This document shows positions 17,308-23,206 of a stretch of 23,206 nucleotides of DNA, one piece after another. The notes under the pieces were generated by a model that made no database searches, was not told the origin of the DNA, and was given only the letters and a program-made list of their open reading frames with translations. The stretch is from CAVPDG01 sp963702535 (GTDB lineage: Bacteria > Chloroflexota > Anaerolineae > Anaerolineales > UBA4823), in NCBI GenBank assembly GCA_963702535.1, contig CAVPDG010000020.1, forward strand, positions 1-23,206, written 5' to 3'. A program made the position numbers and the translations under genes. Each line of letters starts with the position of its first letter. The first letter of the stretch is position 1.

Positions 17308-18666
17308 ATGAGTCGAAGAAAAGTGTTCTTGTTTGTACTAACCAGCCTGTGTCTGGCTGCCCTGGTGCTGGGCGGCGGTCAGCTCCGGGCAGTCCAAGCC
17401 GAGGCGGAATTCGACCTGGAGATCAGTCTGAAAGCCCCCCAGCATGTTGCGCCAGCGAGCAATGTGGTGATCAACCTGAGCTACAGCAACATTGGAACGG
17501 ATGCGTCACCGGAGGATACGCAAATCCAGGTGCTGTTGCCGGAGGGGTTGAGCTTTGTGTCGGCGGTTGACCAGGAGGACATTGCCTTCCCGCCCAGCAC
17601 GATCGATGGCAACCTGTTAACCTGGGAGATCGGGACGCTGCCAGCCTCGGAGTGCTGCGCGCACATCTGGATCACTACTTTGGTGGATGCCAGTCTGCCG
17701 GAGGAGACGCTGCTGACGACCCAGGCGGAGATCAGCACGGATGCAGAGGAGAGCAACCTCACCAACAACTCGGCGAGCGTCACCAGCCAGGTGTGCGATA
17801 TGGGGGAGTCGCGAAAAGAAGCGGATCGGGAGCAAGCGAAACCCGGAGATGTTGTTACCTACACCATCACCCTGCGCCTGGCGCAGCGTACGGGAATGGA
17901 TGCGCCCAGGTATCGCAATGTTACGGTGATCGACGTACTCCCGCGGCAGGCGCGATTCCTGGGCTGGGTTGGCGAGCCAGCCGGAACTGTGGATGGGCAA
18001 GAATTGCGCTGGCAGGGGCGAGTCAACGCGGGTGAGCCGGTGCAATTTCGTTACCGGCTGGGGATCGAAGGTGATACGCCGGCAGGGGAGCGAGTTCCCA
18101 ACCGGGCGCGCATCCAATGGAGCGGCGGAGAGATGGAGCTGGAGCCTGTGGTGGTCCTGATCACCATGACGGATGACGATCATGTGATCGGTCCGGAAGG
18201 CGGGCAGTGGGAGTATGCCTGGGGATTGACCCTCACCGTGCCTCCGAATGCGGTAAGGGAGGCGACGCGCTTCCAATTCAGGGCGATGGCGCAGGAGCCG
18301 ACCGATACACCGCCGGGTTATGTGTATGCCCACCGAGCTTTCGAGATGAACGCGTACCAGTTTGGTGAAGTTCACCAATTTGGTGAGCCAATCCAGATGA
18401 TGATCCGGTACGGACAGGAAGACGTGGATGGCATCATCCCGCGCACGCTGCGCCTGTGGTACCGGGCGGGTCCGGGAGAGCCGTGGGCGATGCTCGGCGA
18501 GCCGCTGCAGCACCGCAATGGTGAGATCACCTTCAGCACAGACCACTTTACCCAATTCGCCTTGTTCGGTGAGGCGGGGTACGAGATGAGAACTCCCGAT
18601 GGTTGTGCGCTAGGGGGGCGAACAACTGCTGGCCCGGCGTTGAGGCAGCGCGACCATAACAGTTGA
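17308..18666 (+). CDS. Secreted protein with two DUF11-like domains and a ZU5-like domain
   Basis: Intact 452-residue exported protein. ATG 17308 follows GAGGAGGT. The signal peptide is KVFLFVLTSLCLAALVLGGG with likely cleavage after QLRAVQA (about residue 31). Residues about 36-160 form a DUF11-like beta domain (VVINLSYSNIGTDASPEDTQ, LPEGLSFVSAV, LTNNSASVTSQV). Residues about 165-275 are a second one (AKPGDVVTYTITLRL, NVTVIDVLPRQARFLGWVG). Residues about 290-430 resemble a ZU5-type domain (VIGPEGGQWEYAWGLTLTVP then PNAVREATRF; ITFSTDHFTQFALFGE). DUF11 domains are usually stalk-like surface modules. There is no C-terminal anchor or sorting motif; the last 25 residues (RTTAGPALRQRDHNS) look unstructured. 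It is not obviously linked to either transporter. Confidence 0.8.
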   Translation: MSRRKVFLFVLTSLCLAALVLGGGQLRAVQAEAEFDLEISLKAPQHVAPASNVVINLSYSNIGTDASPEDTQIQVLLPEGLSFVSAVDQEDIAFPPSTIDGNLLTWEIGTLPASECCAHIWITTLVDASLPEETLLTTQAEISTDAEESNLTNNSASVTSQVCDMGESRKEADREQAKPGDVVTYTITLRLAQRTGMDAPRYRNVTVIDVLPRQARFLGWVGEPAGTVDGQELRWQGRVNAGEPVQFRYRLGIEGDTPAGERVPNRARIQWSGGEMELEPVVVLITMTDDDHVIGPEGGQWEYAWGLTLTVPPNAVREATRFQFRAMAQEPTDTPPGYVYAHRAFEMNAYQFGEVHQFGEPIQMMIRYGQEDVDGIIPRTLRLWYRAGPGEPWAMLGEPLQHRNGEITFSTDHFTQFALFGEAGYEMRTPDGCALGGRTTAGPALRQRDHNS

Positions 18667-18786
18667 CCGTCACAGATCCGGTGACTGCCGACTGGCAATC
18701 AGAAGAAGGTGGTTCAGGGGTTGTTACCCGTGAGCCATCTTTTTTTGATCCCCTCGAATTGTTAAGATATTCGGTGAAAATGGTTG

Positions 18787-18815
18787 TTGACATACGACTA
18801 AAATTTCAGTATAAT
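18787..18815 (+). promoter_or_regulatory. Perfect consensus sigma70 promoter
   Basis: TTGACA (18787-18792) and TATAAT (18810-18815) match the consensus exactly, with a 17-bp spacer rich in A/T. The predicted start is about 18822, some 55 nt before the GntR gene. A promoter of this strength before a repressor gene suggests negative autoregulation, but I could not define an operator. Confidence 0.8.
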
Positions 18816-18876
18816 TTCAATAATATAGCACCAATGTTTTTGTTAGCCTGTACGGTAGCCCGACCCGAAGAATGAT

Positions 18877-19590
18877 GTGATCTTATCCTCTAACGACTTG
18901 GATGGGTTTATGCCTGAGCTGCTGCGGGACCAAATCTACCAAAATATCAAGCGAGACATTTTGAGCGGCGTCTACCAGCCAGGCGAGCAACTGCTTGTCA
19001 GCCAGCTGGCGGAGCGTTACACCAGCAGCGTCACACCGGTGCGGGAAGCGCTGAGCTTGATGGAGCAGGAAGGCTTGGTGGATGTGCTGCCGCGCGTGGG
19101 TTATTTCGTCTCGCATATCACGGTGCAGGATATCCGCGCCATGTACGACTACCGCATCATCCTGGAAGGGGCTTCGGCAGAGATGGCAGCCCGCTATATC
19201 ACCCCAGAGGAGCTGGAAGCCCTGGCGAGAATACCGAGCGATTATATCCTGGGTGACAACGAGAGCTACCTGGAATATCTCAAGAACAACCGCGAGTTCC
19301 ACCTTTCGATTGCCAGGGCATCCCACAACCATTTCCTTGCCCGAGCCGTTGCGATGATGTTAGACCAAACGCAGCGGCTCGTTTTTTTGGGCATCGGATC
19401 GCAGCAGCACACGGATGAGATCTTACAAGCCCATCCCCGGCTGGTCGAGGCGCTGCGGCAGAGAGACGCTACATCCGCGCGTGAGATCATGATCGAAGGC
19501 ATCAAGGCTGCGAGAGATGCAGCTATTGAGCAAATTATTTACGGAAGCAACCTACCTGTTTACAAAACCGATTTGTCATCCATCGGTTGA
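18877..19590 (+). CDS. GntR-family regulator, FadR/FCD subfamily
   Basis: Intact protein of 237 residues from GTG 18877; ATG 18910 (226 residues, MPELLRDQIYQNIKRDIL) is an equally plausible start because neither has a clear ribosome site. The winged helix spans QIYQNIKRDILSGVYQPGEQ, LLVSQLAERYTSSVTPVREA and LSLMEQEGLVDVLPRVGYFV. The FCD ligand domain follows with MYDYRIILEGASAEMAARYI, NREFHLSIARASHNHFLARA and ILQAHPRLVEALRQRDATSA, supplying the histidines that bind a metal and carboxylate ligand in this family. It lies upstream of a branched-chain-type ABC operon and probably controls it in response to an organic acid or amino acid. Confidence 0.9.
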   Translation: MILSSNDLDGFMPELLRDQIYQNIKRDILSGVYQPGEQLLVSQLAERYTSSVTPVREALSLMEQEGLVDVLPRVGYFVSHITVQDIRAMYDYRIILEGASAEMAARYITPEELEALARIPSDYILGDNESYLEYLKNNREFHLSIARASHNHFLARAVAMMLDQTQRLVFLGIGSQQHTDEILQAHPRLVEALRQRDATSAREIMIEGIKAARDAAIEQIIYGSNLPVYKTDLSSIG

Positions 19591-19753
19591 GTGAGAACCT
19601 TTCTGGCGGGGATGCTATCGGAAATAAAATCAAAGAGGAGGTCGTTATCGAGCTAACCACGATGCTTTACCCGAGTGCTGTCCAATGGATCGTAGCACAA
19701 CAACCAATGTGTGTATCCTGTCACAGATATCGAAAAACCTGGAGGAGTAAGCA
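19591..19753 (+). other. Leader region before the second binding protein
   Basis: This is a 163-bp gap. It contains GAGGAGGT (19636-19643), a ribosome-site-like sequence with no start codon at a proper distance, and then the real GGAGGAG site before ATG 19754. I see no ORF, clear promoter or riboswitch. Confidence 0.4.
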
Positions 19754-21022
19754 ATGAAAGGAAAACTATTTACAATCGCCAGCATCTTGATGGTCATTTC
19801 CATGTTGCTGGCAGCCTGCGCTCAGACCCCCGCAGCCACCACGGAAGCTGAAAAGGTTATCAAGATTGGATTGATCGCCCCTTACACCGGACCCAACTCG
19901 CGTGTAGGCGATGAGCTGAAAGCAATCCATGAGACGGCTTTCGGGGAAATCAACTGGGAAGTCTGCGGCTACAAGATCGAGCCGGTGTACATCGACGATG
20001 AGTTTGACCCGGAGAAAGCCGTGCGGGCGTTCAAGGATGCCGTGCTCAAGGAGAACATCCAGGCGGCAACCGGCGGTTACCATAGCTCAGTAACGGTGGC
20101 GCTGATGGACCCGCTCGCCGAGAACAAGATCCCCTATTTCTTCCCGCAGAACGAGTCGAGCGTCATTGTTGAGAAGTGGAAGTCCGATCCTGTGAAATAT
20201 GCCTACCACTCGTGGAAAGGTCGCCCGAGCCCCGTTAAGCTGATGGTGGGCTATGACCTTTCTTTGTTCAAGAAAGCGATCGAGAATGGCACCTGGGCGC
20301 CTGCCAACCAGAAGTTCTCCATCCTGTGCGAAGACACCGATTTCGGTCGTGACATGTGCGCCGGCTTCAAGAATATGGCTGAAGGCAACGGCTGGGAGAT
20401 GGTTACCGAGGACTATGTGCCTCTGGACGCCTCCGATGTTTATCCTATCCTGACCAAGGTCCAGGCTGCAGACCCGTCCCTGTTCTTCATCTCCATGGGC
20501 GCCCCCGCAGTAGCCACGGGCATCATCAAGCAGACGCGTGAGGTTGGCTTGAACTCCCTGGTGATCAGCCACGGTTTGGGCTGGATCGGCGAGTGGTACG
20601 AGCTCACCGGCGATGCCGGCGATTACGTGCTGGATATGATGCAGAAGTGGAGCTCACCCGAGCAAATCGCGTATCGTGACGCTTTCAAAGCGAAATACAA
20701 CATGGACCCCAGCGCCAGCCTGTCGATCTCCTATGACTACGATAAATTCTTCATCAAGATCATGGAGCGAGCTTGCGAGAAGTACGGCAAGCTGGACAAA
20801 GAGTTGATCTTCAACATCGGTAACGACGAAGTCAGCAAGGGCATTCTGACCTACAAGGATGGCTTGTGGTATGACGAGCTCAAGTGGGATCCCGACAGCC
20901 TGCCTGAGATGGTTGTGGGCGAGGGCTTCTACCTCGATCCGGTTGTCCAATACTTCGGCGGCGAGGCCACGATCATCTGGCCCGAAAACAGAAAAGAAGC
21001 AGAGCTTCAGATTAAACAGTAG
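19754..21022 (+). CDS. Branched-chain-type ABC solute-binding lipoprotein (Peripla_BP_6)
   Basis: Intact 422-residue extracytoplasmic binding protein. ATG 19754 follows GGAGGAG. The lipoprotein signal is LFTIASILMVISMLLAACAQ with Cys at residue 22. The mature start KVIKIGLIAPYTGPNSRVGD is typical of the LivJ/Peripla_BP_6 family; further landmarks are KAVRAFKDAVLKENIQAATG, FSILCEDTDFGRDMCAGFKN and LDASDVYPILTKVQAADPSL. Five or more cysteines in the mature domain are unusual for this family. The two ATPases and a LivH-type permease follow in the same operon. Members of this family bind amino acids, amides, urea or aromatic acids; which one here is unknown. Confidence 0.92.
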   Translation: MKGKLFTIASILMVISMLLAACAQTPAATTEAEKVIKIGLIAPYTGPNSRVGDELKAIHETAFGEINWEVCGYKIEPVYIDDEFDPEKAVRAFKDAVLKENIQAATGGYHSSVTVALMDPLAENKIPYFFPQNESSVIVEKWKSDPVKYAYHSWKGRPSPVKLMVGYDLSLFKKAIENGTWAPANQKFSILCEDTDFGRDMCAGFKNMAEGNGWEMVTEDYVPLDASDVYPILTKVQAADPSLFFISMGAPAVATGIIKQTREVGLNSLVISHGLGWIGEWYELTGDAGDYVLDMMQKWSSPEQIAYRDAFKAKYNMDPSASLSISYDYDKFFIKIMERACEKYGKLDKELIFNIGNDEVSKGILTYKDGLWYDELKWDPDSLPEMVVGEGFYLDPVVQYFGGEATIIWPENRKEAELQIKQ

Positions 21023-21041
21023 CTAGCCGGATGATACCAGT

Positions 21042-21069
21042 CCGGGGAGGCAAGCGATTGCCTCCCCGG
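21042..21069. terminator. Intercistronic hairpin after the binding protein
   Basis: CCGGGGAGGCAA (21042-21053) pairs perfectly with TTGCCTCCCCGG (21058-21069) around a GCGA loop (GNRA type). It lies 20 bp after the binding-protein stop and has no U-tract, so partial termination or 3'-end protection of the upstream mRNA is more likely than full termination. Confidence 0.75.
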
Positions 21070-21097
21070 CACTCATCTTGTCCTCAGGAAGGTGAGC

Positions 21098-21844
21098 ATG
21101 TTACTACAAGTTGACGATGTAACGAAGCGTTTTGGCGGTTTGGTGGCTTTGAGCCATGTCACGATGAACGTGGGTGAAGGCGAGATCTTTGGATTGATCG
21201 GACCCAACGGGGCAGGGAAGACCACCTTGCTCAATGCGATTGCCGGTGTGGGAAAACCGAACAGCGGTCATATTCGCTTTGATGGAAAAGACGTGACGGG
21301 CTGGACGCCTGAAAAAATGTGCCAGGCGGGCTTATCACGGACCTTTCAGGTGCCGCGGAAATTTAAAAAGCTTACCGTACACGAAAATGTGCTCGTGGCG
21401 ACGACTTTCGGCTTGAAGAAGCCATCCAAGACCCTGGATGAGCTTACCGATGAGGCATTGGAGTTTGTAAAGTTTCCTCTGCCCTTCGACACGACTGCCA
21501 ATAAATTGAACACTTCGCAGCTCAAGCGGCTTGACCTGGCGCGTGCCCTGGCAAGCCAGCCGAAGCTGTTGCTGCTGGATGAGCCTGCCTCAGGTCTGAC
21601 GCCGACAGAAGTGGAAAGCCTGATGGATCTCATCCGCGAGGTCCGCAAGAGCGGGGTGACGATCATCCTGGTAGAGCACTTAATGAAAGTTATTATGAGT
21701 ATTTGCGACCGCATGCTTGTTCTGGAGTACGGTTCGATGATCGCCGAGGGTACTCCGAGCGAGATCTCCAGCAATCCCAAAGTGATCCAGGCTTACCTGG
21801 GTGAGGATTATCTTCAGGAGAAGGCAGCCGCTGCTGCCGGATAA
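21098..21844 (+). CDS. livG: ABC transporter ATP-binding protein, LivG type
   Basis: ATPase of 248 residues. I chose ATG 21098, six bases after AGGAAGG (21086-21091); the GTG at 21092 directly abuts that site. Walker A is GPNGAGKTT, the Q-loop region SRTFQVPRKFKKLTVHENVL is LivG-like, Walker B is KLLLLDEPASGL and the H-loop is VTIILVEHLMKVIMSICDRM. The ABC signature is degenerate: where LSGGQ is expected the sequence reads LNTSQLKRLDLARALA, so the Gly-Gly pair is missing. Similar substitutions occur in some active LivG proteins. It pairs with the LivF-type ATPase 11 bp downstream. Confidence 0.9.
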   Translation: MLLQVDDVTKRFGGLVALSHVTMNVGEGEIFGLIGPNGAGKTTLLNAIAGVGKPNSGHIRFDGKDVTGWTPEKMCQAGLSRTFQVPRKFKKLTVHENVLVATTFGLKKPSKTLDELTDEALEFVKFPLPFDTTANKLNTSQLKRLDLARALASQPKLLLLDEPASGLTPTEVESLMDLIREVRKSGVTIILVEHLMKVIMSICDRMLVLEYGSMIAEGTPSEISSNPKVIQAYLGEDYLQEKAAAAAG

Positions 21845-21855
21845 GGAGGGTAAGC

Positions 21856-22560
21856 GTGTTAGAAGTAAAAGGACTCCAGTCTGGGTACGGGGATTTGCAA
21901 ATACTCTGGGAGGTTAACCTGGAGCTGGCGGAAGGCGAGCTCATCGTCCTGTTGGGTCCCAACGGGGCTGGCAAGACCACCACGCTGCGAACGATCTCAG
22001 GCTTGCTCAAACCGATAGCAGGTGAGATCAATTTCCTGGGCAAATCGATCCAGGGCATGCCTGCCAACGAAATCAGCAAGCTGGGGATCAGCTTTATCAC
22101 AGAGGATCTCGACCTGTTCCCACAAATGTCCGTCAAGGATAATTTGCTGGTCGGCGCTTATGCGGTGAAAGACAAGCAAGGGATCAAGAAGTCTATGGAT
22201 TATGCCCTTGCACTCTTCCCCCGGCTGCAAGAGCGTATCAACCAGGAAGCGGGCACTTTGAGCGGCGGGGAGCGGAAGATGCTGGCGGTGGCGCGTGGCT
22301 TGATGGCGCAACCAAAGCTGATCCTGGTGGATGAGCCCTCCCTGGGACTCTCGCCGCTGATGACGAAGGCGACTTTTGACGCCCTGCAGACCTTAAAGAA
22401 GGATGGCACGACGATCCTGCTGGTGGAACAATTCCTGGGCAGAGCGCTGGAGATCGCCAGCCGGGGCTATATCCTGGAGCATGGCAAGATCGTGATGCAT
22501 GCGCCAACCGTGGAGCTGGTAGAAAACGAGCGGGTAAAAGAAGTCTACCTGGGGATGTGA
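21856..22560 (+). CDS. livF: ABC transporter ATP-binding protein, LivF type
   Basis: Intact ATPase of 234 residues starting with GTG 21856 behind AAGGAGG. Walker A is GPNGAGKTTT, the Q-loop region is GISFITEDLDLFPQMSVKDN, the signature is LSGGERKMLAVARGLM, Walker B is KLILVDEPSLGLSP and the H-loop is ILLVEQFLGRALEIASRGYI, all standard for LivF. LivF and LivG usually form a heterodimer under the two membrane subunits; the normal signature here contrasts with the degenerate one in the partner. Confidence 0.92.
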   Translation: MLEVKGLQSGYGDLQILWEVNLELAEGELIVLLGPNGAGKTTTLRTISGLLKPIAGEINFLGKSIQGMPANEISKLGISFITEDLDLFPQMSVKDNLLVGAYAVKDKQGIKKSMDYALALFPRLQERINQEAGTLSGGERKMLAVARGLMAQPKLILVDEPSLGLSPLMTKATFDALQTLKKDGTTILLVEQFLGRALEIASRGYILEHGKIVMHAPTVELVENERVKEVYLGM

Positions 22561-22597
22561 TCCCATCTGGGCGAAGCCTCATAAAGGAGTGATATCA

Positions 22598-23206
22598 ATG
22601 GACATTGTCGCAGTGTGGAATGTTGTAGCGGTTGGGTTGGTGCGAGGTGGTTTATACGCTCAGATGGCGTTGATGCTTGCCCTCATCCTGGGTGTGATGA
22701 GCATCATCTCCATGATCAACGGCGAGATTTATATGATCGGGGCGTACGTGGCTTACTTTGCTTTCACCAAGTATCACCTGAACCCCATCTTGGCGATCCT
22801 TTCCGCGGCGATTGTGACGTTTGTGGTGGGGCGCTGATCGAGCGCGGACCGCTGGCGGTGATGCGCAAACGCGCCGGTGAAGACTGGTACCTGAATACGT
22901 TTCTCATCACCGTGGGCTTGGCGTTTGTCATGCGCAACCTGGCGGTGGTGCTCTGGACGCCCGCTTACCGGGGTATCCAATGGTACTGGAAAGGCACGGT
23001 CAATATCGGCGGCATGGGCATATCCATCGACCGGCTGGTGGCTTTGACGATTGCAGCCATCTCGATTGTCGCCTGCAGCTTTTCTTGCGGCGCACCCGCA
23101 TGGGCCGGGCGATCCGTGCCGTGAGCCAGGATGAGCGTGGGGCAAAGCTGGCGGGAATCAACATTGCCAATATCTATACACTATCCTTCGGGATCGCCTG
23201 CATGTT
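22598..23206 (+). CDS. livH: LivH-type ABC permease, frameshifted and cut by the window end
   Basis: Membrane subunit of the branched-chain-type importer. I chose ATG 22598, eight bases after AAGGAG (22584-22589). The frame begins DIVAVWNVVAVGLVRGGLYA and MALMLALILGVMSIISMING, the usual start of LivH. It breaks at the G-run 22828-22831: adding one G restores TFVVGALIERGPLAVMRKRA. A second break at about 23072-23078 is repaired to LQLFLRRTRMGRAIRAVSQD followed by ERGAKLAGINIANIYTLSFG, the conserved LivH cytoplasmic loop. The gene runs past the window. The order ATPases first, then permease, is less common than permeases first. Confidence 0.87.

Noticed and set aside
18700..18755. Rho-independent terminator after the DUF11 gene
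   Set aside because: A T-run exists (18738-18746), but the only upstream stem (GGGT/ACCC) is four base pairs and too far away to be convincing.
1..23206. tRNA, rRNA or riboswitch genes
   Set aside because: I saw no cloverleaf-like segment, rRNA stretch or known riboswitch core by eye; covariance searches were not possible.

Overview
The window looks like a GC-rich environmental bacterium, most likely Chloroflexota (Anaerolineae-like). I base this on two solute-binding lipoproteins with the Val/Thr-rich post-lipobox linker (VVQTVVVPGEKVVET) common in that group, DUF11-type secreted proteins, and Pro-rich single-pass membrane proteins. This is inferred from style; no rRNA or marker gene is present. 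Many genes are split by single-base indels, several of them in short homopolymers, so the contig probably carries consensus errors, possibly with some real decay.

Region 1 (1-3.25 kb) is accessory DNA. It holds an ISKra4-type transposase gene with a canonical -1 slippery heptamer, then a 60-bp imperfect palindrome with integron attC core boxes at the transposase stop codon. Next come a low-GC, broken two-domain SnoaL-like gene and a divergent TetR regulator, which share an intergenic region with two identical-spacing operators. A second, longer attC-like structure (3111-3249) closes the block. No integrase is in the window, so this would be an integrase-less attC cluster.

Region 2 (3.27-4.1 kb) holds a small membrane-anchored hypothetical protein, a CAACC-type low-complexity repeat and an 80-residue remnant of a HisD-like dehydrogenase.

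Region 3 (4.1-17.0 kb, all minus strand) is a large carbohydrate-catabolic operon. In transcription order it encodes a DeoR regulator, SIS sugar-phosphate isomerase, zinc MDR dehydrogenase, class III aminotransferase, class I (DhnA/LsrF-type) aldolase, an RbsC-like permease remnant, a COG2159 amidohydrolase, a CUT1 sugar ABC transporter (binding protein and two permeases, no ATPase in the window), an FGGY kinase, an L-fucose/L-arabinose isomerase-like enzyme and the HisD remnant. A near-consensus promoter (TTGACA-17-TACAAT) with TTTCATT boxes precedes the DeoR gene. The enzymes allow an isomerise-phosphorylate-cleave route for an unidentified sugar, with an aminotransferase and dehydrogenase that ordinary pentose or fucose pathways lack. 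This is the best candidate for an undescribed pathway.

Region 4 (17.3-23.2 kb, plus strand) has a secreted DUF11/ZU5-like protein, then a GntR/FCD regulator behind a perfect consensus promoter, and a branched-chain-amino-acid-type ABC transporter (binding protein, two ATPases, then a LivH-type permease running off the window end). Both transporters carry a strong hairpin just after the binding-protein gene.
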